A stretch of DNA of 64,000 nt from Dipylidium caninum. Its lineage: Eukaryota > Platyhelminthes > Cestoda > Cyclophyllidea > Dipylidiidae. The notes under the pieces are model-generated. The model saw nothing but the letters and a program-made list of their open reading frames with translations, was not told the DNA's origin and made no database searches. A program made the translations under genes and the position numbers. How positions within the stretch are numbered: the stretch's first letter is position 1; every line of letters begins with the position of its first letter. Shown here one piece after another: positions 1 to 12,800 of the stretch. The stretch covers positions 1 to 64,000 of the forward strand of contig QEYB01001088.1 in assembly GCA_017562135.1 (NCBI GenBank), in the 5' to 3' direction.

Positions 1-500
1 TAATTCCATCCTTATCGACATTCAAACCGCGCCCTCTACGGCGTCCACCCGCCCCACACGTCGTCGCACAAGAACATCATCTGTCTCACCGTCCATTCGG
101 CTCTCCAGGCAAAGGACCTATCTGACTTAGTCTGCTAGAATGCGTTTCGCCCCCCAATCTCCTCGAATTACTACACGCGTTTCCTTTCCGACCTCGCGCC
201 TTTCACCCATCCTCAGCGAGTCTGCGCGCTACTTTGATAGGCCGCTTACAACCTAAAAGCCATACCCTATGCAACCTTTACGCCCCTTCATCCGTCGAAC
301 GATGTAACTCACTTACTTGACCCCTCGCCCAATCTGCCTCATCGTGTCAACTTATCTACCTTACTTCCTCCTCTCAATTTGCGGGTATCGTGCTCTCCAC
401 CCTAGTTCTACTCTTCCGAGATTTCGCATCTTAGCTGCTTGCACCTCTGCTTATCGACTATGAACACACATTAAGCGGTTAAGATCCCATCTAACACCAT
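1..500. other. C-rich, G-poor intergenic stretch
   Basis: The plus strand is rich in C and T and clearly poor in G across the whole block, unlike the sequence that follows. No long reading frame, tandem period or RNA gene is visible. It may be the edge of a repeat that continues beyond the window. Confidence 0.4.
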
Positions 501-3500
501 GTTGGACTCAGCTTACCCACCACTTACACCCCACCTTCCTCTTTGTGGTCATTTCAGCTGTTTCCCTAGTCGCCTGGAATGGAATATCACGAACAAACTT
601 TTCGCAGCACACAATTGTAACTTCAGCAAGACCTGCCACATCAGCCCAGGGGAATCGAACGACACAAAGGAAAATCTGTTTGTTTGCGGAGCGTCTTAGC
701 GATTCAAAAGCCACAAAAGGTGGCAGCAGTGGGTGGAAAATGTGAATCCCGCCAACAAAATGACAACTGGTTGTAGAGAAACCTGTACAATGCGAAACTG
801 TGCAAGGATATCCTGGTCACCAGACATCTCGGTACACAGAGCGGATAGCAGCCGTTGACACACCGGAGAGCTCGTCCCCCGTCCGCCGGCGGTCCAGCGC
901 CTTGTGAACGGCCACTCGCACAAGCGCGTCCGCACGCTGTTTTGGGCCAAGGGATTCCGCCTGTTCTCGTTCCACCGTTTCTCGGTTGTTTATGCCCGCG
1001 TCGTGCAAATAGTCATGTGAGCCCAAAATCGCAAATAAATCGCCGTGTTCATGTGTCGCGACCAGGCTCAGAAAATAGCTAGAACTACTATGTTCTCCAT
1101 GCTGTTTCGCCTCCCTCCTCCTACCTCGCCTATGCAGTATCTTTTACGCCACGGCTCTCTACCTCGAGAGTAAGTCTCAATCTCCACAACTGTTTGGTTT
1201 TCAGTGCTCTGGGCTTCCTCCTTTTGGGCCACTTCGGCCTTGCTTCCGCCCCGTCCCCTTGCCTTGGCATTTAGGGTCGGGTGATCCTCTGGCCGGACTC
1301 GAATGTCCAACCTATTCACTCGATGACAGTTTGACGCTATTTCTTCCCTCATTTTAACATCTCCCCAAATTTTACTGGTAGATAACATGCAAAGTTTTGA
1401 ACGGAGCCCCGTCCGGACAAAACAGTCTTTTCCAACCCTGTTGCGATAATCTCTATTGCGTGCTGAGCGGGTTTGCCGATGGGACCTTGCCAACCTTGTC
1501 TGCCTACGCCCACTTCTGCTGGAGCGATAAAAATGCTGCAGCAGTGACTGCCCCTGCGTACCGCTTTCGCCGTTAATTCAATGGTCTATTGTATCACTAC
1601 ACTTTGAAACAGCCTTTTACCAACCGATTACTCCCGTATAACATTCTAGCTCGCCTTATTATCATGAAAAGGCCTTCGGCTGGCGCGTTCATAAGAATGT
1701 CGGGGACAGTTAGGACGTCGGTTTAGTCTCGCGTCTACTACAGCATTCTTCCATGGACTCTGCGATACACGAATTTGCGGTTCGGGACTCTAACTAAGTC
1801 TGTAGTGGACTGTGCTAGGGCCCTGGACGAGGGCAAACTGACCCCACCAAGCGGTGTTTTTGCATGTTCCCCAGTTTGCGAGGGGTTTTCTATTCACCGT
1901 GGCTAAATGAAAGGTGAAAAGAAAGTGCTTGTGTGGGTAATGGCTAAGTACTAGTCGGATCCCCCCCACCGCGCTTTCCCTTTTACCCCATGTCCGAATC
2001 TTATTGTATTCTTAACCAAAAATGATTCCAGCCCGCCTGAACAAACGCCTACCAAAGAGGGCTAGTTGTCTGCAAACCGGACGAAAACCACACCAGGAAC
2101 TGTAGGCTCGCCGCTGTTTAGAGTGAAGGCAAAGCAGAATATGGTGGAAATGGTGAACCAGGGGAGAATCTTATAGCTGCAGACGTAAGCCCTTTGATGC
2201 AAAACGACCGATCCCCGTGATAACTGTGAGTCGTGTACTGAAGGTTCCCAAAAGCTGGGAAAGAAACCACCCTTGTGTTCCACTGAGTAGCGCTTCTCAT
2301 GTCCGGCGTTTAGGGAACTACACTTAACGCCACAAGTTAATCAAAAACGTTAATGCCGTACCTAACATCTATTTTTCACCGACACCTGGAATTAAAAGTA
2401 CGAGCTGCTGTAAATCACTGAGAGGCTCAGGATTTTGTAAACAAAAAAGAAGCAAATGGCACTTTTGTGAGAAGTGATTGGCTTTAAAAAACAACCTATA
2501 AAGAGGGAATGTCGCCCGAACCCACTTTATAACGAAGCATGCTATCGTGCCTCCTTTGTCCTCCTGTTCGATGTATCCTCACCTCGTGAGGGCTTAACCA
2601 AGTAGATGAGTCAACTTCTGGGTTATTGTTAACGGCCGCATTTACCAATTTCAAACCCAACCTGCTGCAGTGTGGACAAGGAGATAATCAAACAAATGCG
2701 CCAAAAGGGCGAACAACTGCACACTATTTTCTATCCTTAACCTCGTAAGGAATATAGCTGCAGCAGGACAATTTTCACCCGTGCCTGTGACCCTCTGACA
2801 TGTCAGTTGGAGGATTCCGCGAGGAGGTGTGCCAAGTGCCTGATGCGGCCGACGAGTCTGCCATGCAAAGACAGAGATATTGGTGCAGCGGGAAATGCCA
2901 TTGGTACCACTTCTGTTCTACCGCCTGAATTTTGCCCCACCTTTCCCCAACCGGCACCTACTCCATTTACAGAGATCTACTGTCAAAAATTCTGAAAGCA
3001 CTGTGATTTACCCCTTTCCCCTAGTTATTAAGATGAAATGTCGAAACATAATTCTCGATGTCCGATCATTTAACCCTAGGAGTTTGCCTTTCACGGGATA
3101 AAGCTTTTAGAATTAACGAGAGCGCATTAGTTCTTCTCGAGAATAATGATTATCTTCCGGGCAACAATAGACGTCAGGACCTCAAAAGGAGGCCCAAAGG
3201 TCCCTTGAAAGCAAAAATGCGGTAACAACGAAGAGCAAATGAGGGGTCAGACACGTACACAAATGTGACTGCAGCAAAAAAGAAGAATAAAGTCTCTGAG
3301 ATGGAATGACTCTGTTTCGTTAAAATAAGGCCAAATATGATAAAGATAGCGTACAAAATTAGCGCTACAAGAGTGAGGCCGTGGCAATTACCTACCAAAA
3401 AAAAACACGGGAGGCGTAAGGGCAGAACTAGACAAATAAGAACTATTAAAAATTTGACAAACCTTGGGGTAAACAGGTAGTTTTGCGGTTGACATCGATC

Positions 3501-4839
3501 GGTGCATCCGCTCAACTCCAGTCCTCCTCGTTGTCACGCCTCCCACCGCCTCCAACGCCCTTACTCGTCACGGGACAAACGCGGGTGTGGAGCAGTATCT
3601 TCACCTAGTCAACCCATCGTCTCGCCTTCGCGGCCTCCACTCTCGCAGAGGCAAGGGCGCAGCCACTCGGAGCACAGTGAATGCTAAAACACCCTCACGA
3701 TGTCACCGACCCAGAACGCCTGCCAGGGAAGTCCCCATCCAAGCCACGCCAGCCGGCATTCGACCGAGCCGACGACAATGCGTGGCAGAAGGAGGCGGAC
3801 ACAGCTTGCCGCAGTGGAGCCATACGGACAAAAGGGAGGTGCGCTGAGAGGGGCGGGGGCGAGAACATGACCATCTCCGCCCCAAACCGGAATTTCGCCA
3901 CCCGAGAAGCCGGGCGAGAGGCGTTTTTTGGCGGCGGCCTGTGAGTAAAGGCAATCTGCGTGGGCCACAAGCCACATCTTATATGCGGACCACTTATTCA
4001 GACGCCGCCGCACGGAACAGACGCATCAGCTGTCAAACGGTGCACACGACGCCCTTTCCCACGCCCAGAATGGGCGTCTCCGCGGTGAATGAACAATCAC
4101 CTGCATCTGGTCGCATCTGGCCAAGTCTGGATTGCTTTGCTCGCGTTCCACACGCGTGACGCCAACCTGAAGGAACTCATTCTCACGCCACGCGGTGTAC
4201 ACACCTCACACCGGGTAATCAGGTGGGTGTCAATAGATAGATGAGAGGACGCTGAAGCGGGGCAGTCCAATGAATGGAGGGGTGTTTCCAACCGGGTTTT
4301 TGGTTCAAAGGGCAGCATAAATCGTCCGGCAACTCGGCATGTCAGTCGGTGTGGCGGCCAACTTCACAGCTACTCGCACACCGCAACGCATAAAAAAGAG
4401 GTTGTCTTGCCAAGCTGGCAACCCGAGCTCTTTACACAATAATGTTTATAGCGGAGGACTATTTTTTATCATAAGAGCGAAAAAATAGTTCCCAAAAAAC
4501 AAAAAATAAGATGATAGAAGATAGCATACACAGCATAGGGGTGGACATTAGCAAGGAGATTGTCTCAAACAAGACACCGCGGAGGTCCTTTGCTACGCGT
4601 GTGAGGTGATGCGCCTAAAGGCTGGGCGTTTGAGTGACAACTGGGAGCACTTACTCCCCCCATACAGCACATGTCCTAGCTCGAGGAGGATATTCGCAGT
4701 TGAGGATACTTAACTAAGGGTACCTTCTCGACTCCGACGGCCATACTTTACGAAACTCCACCAAATTCTTGCTACTGTTTTCTCAGGCCCAGGGTCGAAT
4801 TTGGCGGCTTCACACACGAGGCGATCTGTTGGGGTCCCT
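501..4839. other. Intergenic region, no gene recognised
   Basis: All reading frames here are short, overlap on both strands and show no recognisable domain. The longest are 109-141 codons at 1068-1493 and 3684-4013 on the minus strand. Base composition changes several times: GC-rich near 800-1500 and 3500-4400, AT-rich near 2300-3400. That patchwork suggests old repeat insertions. I see no tRNA or rRNA. Confidence 0.4.
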
Positions 4840-6020
4840 CAAGAACCACTCTTCCACAGTGGCAAGGCGGCCTGCTGGCAACAAGGAGTGTAGACGGTAA
4901 GACTTGTTGGCGAGCAGATCGCAAGACGCGAGCGGTACTTGTACAGTTGAGGATTTCACATTCACGAAGTTGATTGCCGGCATGCAAAGCTCGGTCTTCC
5001 TTCGAAAGTGGTGTCATGCAGGATGCTGGCACCTGTGGATGATTCGATCGCATTGGCGATGTTAGATTGGGCTCGGGTTAGCAGAGTTTGCTCATAGTGG
5101 GATAAATAACAACACATTGCCTTTCCCAATGGTCCTCCATAGTCCCCCATTCCTGGCCTCCGCAAACACCACACAACATATCAGTCCTCCTTCTTCCTTC
5201 TCCTTCGTCCTTCTTCCTTCCTCCTCCTTCCTTAGTCCCACCAAACTCCATCTCTACTTCCAACTTTCATCGGCTCTCGCACCATGTGACGTCAACTGCG
5301 TGCACCATCCCCTAGCTTCTCTCACTTCGCCGTAGACTCGTGCCTCGTACGCCATCACTCGTGTGTCTCAGTGACACATTCTTCACCAAAGTCACTCGAA
5401 GGTGACGAGCCAGCCCGTTGCCACCAGCGTGGGTGATACTGGTGCGGAGCGATCAAGGCAGGAGCGAGCGAGTCACTCACGTGGAAGGGTCGGACAGGCT
5501 GGTCAAAGCAGTCAACATGGCCAAGGTGGTCAAAGCGGACACGGGTGACGGTGTGTAGGGCTTGGGGGTCTTTCCGTGGCTGACTCAAAGCCCCTTCCAC
5601 TCTCGACGACTGACTCCATGACCTCCCACGCCTTAGGAAGTGGAGGAGAAGAGGAACGACTGCAGCAGCAGTGCTCAGGCGACCTCAACCCAGACTGCCT
5701 CTGCACAAACAACCTCGAGTTCACTGATGGAGAGGCCGCAGTGTCCCCTCCGGCCCACCTCACTCGATCCTTTCTCTCTCCCCACCTTCATCTTCTATTT
5801 CGCGAACAAACACAAATCCTACTTAAATCTACTCAGGCGATGTGTGCGACGAGCGGTGGGCACCCCAGCAAACCTTCTCTCAAAACTCTAAGGACCCGAG
5901 GGCCTTTCATCCAAATCAGCCTTGCACGCAGTAAGAGAACGTTATGCTTCGTCGTCACAAATCTTTCTCACTCACCAACTCACTCAACGCAAATTGATCT
6001 CATTACTATGGCAATATTTT
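4840..6020 (+). repeat. Dispersed repeat R1, copy 1
   Basis: This block matches 20810-21890 in inverted orientation. The match is very close across about 5355-5760, where two overlapping frames on opposite strands stay open in both copies (81 and 77 codons), and looser towards both ends with indels. A pyrimidine-rich tract at about 5186-5232 corresponds to the GGAA microsatellite in the other copy. No transposase, reverse transcriptase or clear terminal repeat is visible, so it is probably a non-autonomous element or an old duplicated segment. The ends are approximate. Confidence 0.75.
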
Positions 6021-6871
6021 TACATCGCGAAGTCCTGCCACCATCTGGGAATTCCTCATTTTTTATACATTTTACCTTTTTCCCTCAGCAATAAACTGTT
6101 TTGATAATTTTAGCCCTAACTTCTTTTTATCGTGGCCAGAAAATGGTTTGTGCTTTTCTCTAATATCTCTATTATCTTTGAATCTTCCCCGACGCCTATT
6201 AAGTTGACAGGCCTCTACTGTTGTTGTGGCATACGGAATATTCTTTTTGTGCTACCTCATTCAAATCCGCCGGCGGCCATAACAGCTGCTAAAGCTAGAC
6301 ACGAAAATATGTTACACTATATTTCCCTTAATATTACTCTGCTTCACGAATCAAAATTTTAATGAGTACTTCAGTTAGAAGCTACGTGCATAATAATGTC
6401 GAATTTTGATTCCCTAATGGCAAGCCTCAGTGACTGTACAGACAGAACTGGCATTTATGGATTTATGTCTCGATAAATGTAAGGAAGACACTAATAGATT
6501 ACTAAAGATGGTGAGTAAGTTTTCGATTTTAATGCTATTAATTAAGTCTCAACATTTTACAAGGCCATAAGATTGTGCGTTTCTTTATGAAATTCAGTAT
6601 ATTTTATTAAACAGAACCAGATACTTCGTTAAAAAGTCTTTAATATGAAACCTATTAATTTTGGCTTCAAAACTATATAACACTTTTTAAGACCGGCAAG
6701 GTATAGCGTTTTCGGAATCAAGATAGTTATAATGACTTTGGACTTCCTTCATCATCTTGTTTTTAATTATTTTGGCGTTGTGTCGACTTTATAAGATCTG
6801 ACCTGTCTTTCCGTTGGCAAAACCAGTTTTTTGTTGCTTTCTCAAACTCGCGGAACCAACAAAGTTTAAAA
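6021..6871. other. AT-rich upstream region of the SLC26 gene
   Basis: This is AT-rich sequence, T-rich on the plus strand like the introns that follow. It probably holds the promoter or 5' untranslated region of the transporter gene. No unambiguous TATA box or coding exon was found. Confidence 0.3.
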
Positions 6872-9800
6872 ATGAGTATGGGGCCAGAATCCAATACCCG
6901 TATTAGATATCGTGTGAAAAGACTTACCTATACACAACTTGAATTTGATGATGAATTCCATGCAGTAACAAAACCGCCTTTCACTTTATCCAAATTCAAA
7001 TCTCACCTGCGCAAAGTGAGGCTCAAAACGTTCGGATTTGAAATCTTTCCGGTTTTTAAATCATTGATGTTATATTACAATCTACACTGCTTCACATTTG
7101 ATGTGATTACCGGCCTGACCATGGCATTCTTTCATCTACCCCAAGGTAATCGTTTTTGCGACGCATGATTTATTGTCTCGCCTTAATAAAGGTATGGCTT
7201 ATGGCGAACTAGCTGGTCTTCGTCCAATCAATGGACTGTATACGTCCTTTTTTCCCGTTCTGGCTTACTTCTTCTTCGCCACCTCCCGGCATAACTCAAT
7301 TGGTATACTTCTAGCATTTACTTTGACTGAGAATTTTTTAAAAAACTATGCAAATATGTCTCTTTCCCGTTAAAGGTACATTTTCCTTTGGCCTCTCTTA
7401 ATTTTCTCTGATCCCATTAATCGTCTAACCAGTTTATATTACACTCCAAATCATCCTAGCAATAGTACTGGGATGTCAACTGAAGAGTACGATTTTTCGA
7501 CTTAAGTTGTCATTGACTCTTGCTTTCTGTGTCGGAATTCTTCAGGTAACTTAATCGTTTTTACGGCACTTATGAAAAATGTCTCAGATTCTCATGGCGT
7601 TGCTTCAAGTCGGATTATCTGGCCACATACTTATCTGGTCCTCTAATAAGTGGCTTCATGTGTGCTTCTGCATTTTCATGTTGTGGCGAGTCAATTTAGT
7701 TCCTTGTTTGGAATAAAATTACCTCGTGTATACGGTCCTGGAAATATTTTCATTGTAATTTTCAAAGATCATTTCTTAATCCCTCATCTACTTATTCGGT
7801 AGTTTGAGTAATCTTTTATCCAATTTTTTAGAAAATTTACAACTTATGTGCACGTATAACACAAGCCAACATCGCAACAATTGTTATCTGTGTCATTTGT
7901 ATTACACTATTAGAGGTCTTCCGGTGCTTTCATTAACCCTTTCTTCCGAAAAAGGTTTAAATTTCCCATACCCGTGGAATTAATTATGGTAAGTCTGCGT
8001 TTATCATCAGCTATAATGGCCTACCGCGTCACTGAATCTCTCTTGCCACATGAGGCAGTGTTAAATGTCTTATGTTTAGCAAAATGCGCATATGTAACCT
8101 CGCACTTTATCAATCGTTTACTTTGTCTTCCTTGCACAAAAATTGCAAAACGCATGAGATAAATGTTTTGTTCTTATTTTCTCTTGTGTTTACTTCCTTT
8201 GTTTTCTTAGTTTGCGTTCTTACCACTAGGTTACTGTAGGAGTAGGGTGTGGATTATGAGGTTCGCAAGTCGATTTCGCTTTTTCTCTCGAGCCCTTTTC
8301 TACCTGTTCTAATATTTTTAATGAGTTATATGGAATAAGATTATCCAATTTTGTCATTTAAAGGAAGCTTATTATAAAAACTTTTTCAGTTTATTTCTAC
8401 GGCCATTTAAAATATGAACAAGTACTGAGCACACTGCTCTCTTAAAATGAATCATCATTCGTAGAATTTTGGGGTTTTTTTGAAGGCACACTTGGCACCC
8501 TTTTTTATTTACATTCGCATATATGCCTTTAAAGTATGTTTCAAACTAAAGGATAACTTGTTTTGTGTTTTTACCCCAGGTAGTCCTCGGTACGGCCATC
8601 TCTCATTTTGTCGGCTTTTCCAGTCGTTGGGGCGTCGGTATTGTCGGTCCAATTCCCGGGGGGTAAGTCGACCCACGAATGTGAAATTACATAGCAAAGC
8701 GTTCCATAAGCTGACTCAAATTTGAATCTGCCATATTATCTCTTGACGAACTAAAAAATTTTTCATAATAATTCACGGGAATAGCAGGCATGCGATAGGG
8801 CTACTTGGGAAAAGGACGATGTGTCACAGTTACTTCACTCCTTTGTTTCTCCTCACTTTGATTTGGTAGTGGCGTCCTGTAGGCATTTTTTATTGGAGTC
8901 ATTGCAAATTGAGACAAATGACAATGAGTTTATGGACTTTCCTCATGAAGAGAATGTTGTTTATTTCAAAAATGCTCTTAATTGCTACTTCATCCCTCTA
9001 CAAAGCGGCCCGTTTTCTCCAAAATGAATATCCCTTAAGTTAGGATTAAAAGCTTCACTTATATGATCTAAAATTTAACAAAAGATAGGAGTATCTGGCC
9101 TCAACTTGATTGTATTTTATGTGTCTCAAGATATCACACATTTCATTGGGGTTCGAACAGTGAAGTGAACTTTGCCCCTTTTCATCTATCTTCAGTCTTC
9201 CTGCGCCAGTCGTTCCAACGTTTGCTTACTTCTCAGATCTTGTCCCAGATATCTTCGTTAATGCAATCGTCACTTTCACCATCAATGCTGGTTTGGTAAA
9301 GACATACGCTTCAGAATTCGGCTACGACGTTCTCGATAATCAGGTTAATGGAAATAGTTTTATAACTTGAGTGTTTTTAATCGATTATGACACGTCTGTA
9401 GGGGTACTTCACTGCTCTGTTCTAAACACTTGCACTGCGAATGGAATTTTAACTCTCGAAGCACCCAGTTCTGGGGCATTATCGCCTGAAAGTATTCTAT
9501 TCTTGAAAGTATAGTATTCTTCTGTATCTAGATGACACGAGTAGCTGCGGTGTTAAAAACGTAACAGATGTAGATTTTCGCCATACATTTGAAGGCCTCT
9601 AATCTGATCTTTCACTGACAAATAATCCGCATTATAAAACACGAAATGTTAACATTCACACTACCTGAGTCATTTGTGCTTTCTTTTGACTTCTCTTTTG
9701 GGTGCTTATCATGTCAATAAGAACGCAGATCTTTCATAAACCCGTTGGAACTCACCAAAATAGAAAGGTTCGTTGTTTTATAGCAGGTTGGAAGGTCATA

Positions 9801-12800
9801 GGCTATGTCGTTAAGACATTCGTGTAAGCTAAAAAGCCTATGTATGTTATGAAAAACACGTGTGATATTATACGATATATAATTTTTGTTTTTTGCACAT
9901 TTCACTTTGGTCGTTTTAACTGTGCCATTTATGCCACGCAAGAAATATTCGGGTGGCTCGAGATTTGCGATTGAATCATCTGCTCTCACTCTTCCTACTA
10001 ACCACTTTGTGGACCATTGATACCGGCCTGCCCTCATAGTAAACGGAGCCACTCATTGGGTAATTCGTTTGCTGACAATCGCAGAGTTCACTTTTGCATT
10101 TTTTATATGCAACTGAACTCTGGTATATGCTTTTATTTGGGCTAAAATCTAACCGGTGGAAATCTTTATTTCTGAGGTTAAAGTTTACCAAATGCTGATA
10201 AAACCTTCTTACGAAACGGACTTGTTGATTGCAATATCGGTAGAGGTCCTTCTAACTTCCCCTCCCAAAGGAGAGACGAAACGGATTATCATGATTTTGG
10301 GCTTTACCTGCAAAATTCTAGTGGTAGAGGAATAACGGACCCTTCAGTATAGGAGTGCATAGCTCCCGTTCCTATATGTTTATTTAAAACAAGTATCATT
10401 CCGTTGCGCCTTTCAAAGGATAATAGTCTAACTGGAAAGTGCGCTCGTCTGCCAAATTATTTTACCAGTCAACACCTGTCGCGATGTTACTCTCCCCCTC
10501 ACTAGCTCGTTTTTTCACTCCGAGGGTGCTAGAGAACGTAATTCTTCTCCCCCTCCATCTATTACAGGAGTTGTTGGCTCTAGGAATCAGTAACACGTTT
10601 GGCTCTTTCTTTCGATGTCACACAGCTTGCGGCGCACTCGGTCGTACTGCTGTAGTCGTTTCCATTGGAATGGCATCCCAGGTTAGTGTCGCATTATAAC
10701 CCCTCTATTATGCCCAACACTGTACAGTAGACAATTTTTTTCATCTCTCTTTGTTACTCTGATTCATGGGCTTTTTTAACCGATAAACTGTACCTATTGC
10801 GAGTATACGAAGGGTGTCGTGGTCTTTCGTTGTAGATTGCCTCCCTCATTTCCTGTGGTTTATTCCTTCTGATTCTCTTCTTCATCGCGCCTTACCTAGA
10901 ATCTCTGCCTCAGGTATCTCTTCCTTCCAAAATACGCGATTGTTTGCCTAGTTGGTCATTTAGTTGTCATTTAGTTTACTGTTTCCACGGCCCTAGTTTT
11001 GTTTTGTTGATTGCAATGAAGAGAAGTGGACAATGTTTTTTTTTCCACCGAGCCATTGTCAATCAGCGCCAGGTCGTAGCTTATTTTTCTATCCAGGTTG
11101 AAGTCAGAATTTACAAATTAATTCATCCTCTTTTGAGGGCATTATTTTTTTATGGCATTACAAAAGTGATTTTTTATCCGCGGTTCACTTCTAATTTACA
11201 CATGTTAATCTTCATTTTAGGCTATTTTAGCGTGCATTATTTGTGTGGCCCTGACAAGTACTTTTAAGAAATTCATGGACCTGAAGCGCCTCTGGAAGCT
11301 GTCAAAAGTTGATGCGGTAGGCTGTGGGATATATCTGTTCGGACGAGTCCCTAGATTTCGTTTGTTTTTCTGTGGAATTATAACCCAGGCGGGGAAAGAC
11401 ATCGCGTCTAGGCTCCGGTATCTTATGTGTGGGCATTGCGTCTTTGTTTATGCAATGGAAATGTTTGATATACTTGGCCCCTAAAGTACCTCGTTATCAT
11501 TTTATGAACATAATTCTGCACCAGTTAATTGAGTTACGAGTCTTTGTGCCGGGTCTTGCATTTCAGCATGCTTGATGACGACACAATTTCGAGGAAAGAG
11601 AAGACCACCACACCCTCTTACACTTGTGCTATGTCGCAATTGCTAGGGCTTCAACAATGACCACTTCGACATAGTATAGAGACTTGGGGCTTACGTTTTC
11701 TCAATCAGCGACTGTCAACCGAATCATAATTCCCCGTTTTGTAAATATTTTTCCAACATAGTATAGTTACTATAATCTTACATAAAAAGTGTGTCCCCCA
11801 TGGTTTATCCAATGAGTGGGAGGAGTTTTTTGGGTAAGACATGCTGAATTTGTTAAATGTGAAAAATGTGCACCAATTTACTTGTTGTTGGATGGTGGAT
11901 CTACTGCACCAAATTACTATTGGCTACTCCTATTCGGAACTGGTGGTCCATGCAGGAAAAATACCCATTACAAAGCACTATTAGACTACGTGGCGTGCAC
12001 GAGCGCCCAGATTATGAACTCGCTATGTTTATGATAAAATTGAGGTTTATTAGCATGTCTTTATTTCGGCGTAAAACAACAAAACAGATAGTGGAATCAT
12101 CGACACTTGCTCGCTCGCTTTAGCATGACGGGGCCAGTTCAACTTGTAGCTGAGATTCGAGCAGTTCTGGACTGTTAGCTGTGTTATCTCCTGATACCGA
12201 CAAGTATTCAATTTATCTATTCTTCTGATTTGAAACGAAAGATCTTATACTTCTTAACTTCCTTCATGCGTACTTCAGGCCATGCTTGATGCTAACCTCC
12301 TCTTCATCAGTTACAGCACCTTCAAAAACTGAGTCACTGTCGGTAATTGCAAATTTAAACAGATCGTCCTAGAAAAGGGGAATTGAGAAGTAGCCTCTCA
12401 ATATGCGCACCTACGGGAGGCACTATTGCCAACTTGGCCACCCTAATCTCCCATACATTCTCAATAGGAATGTGTGCCTTCACCCATCCCGGGCGGACAC
12501 GCTTCTTTCCCCTCGACAGGCATCATCGCAGATCACAAAATAATAGTGTCCTATCTTCACCAAACGCTGGAGAAAGGATAGACACCCCGCTGTCTAACAA
12601 AATAACTCCACTAACATATATTCACCCTTAAAATCGCTGAAGCTAAGGCCTGAAGAAGCTGGTTTCATGGGATTTGGCATGTCTCATGTCCCAGGAAGTT
12701 GTAATACGTCTCATTCTGAGATAATGCATTAGAGGGCATTTGCATTTTCGGATAATGTTTGGTTAAATAGGACACTTATTGTCGTATTATTTGGCTAGGC

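Noticed and set aside
3174..3515. 113-codon hydrophobic frame on the minus strand, like a membrane protein
   Set aside because: It lies in T-rich sequence where Phe/Leu/Ile codons arise by chance, spans possible splice-site sequences, and has no family signature or codon bias.
5576..6094. 172-codon frame inside R1 copy 1
   Set aside because: The two R1 copies diverge in frame after about 55 codons and both strands are equally open, so it is repeat sequence rather than a gene.
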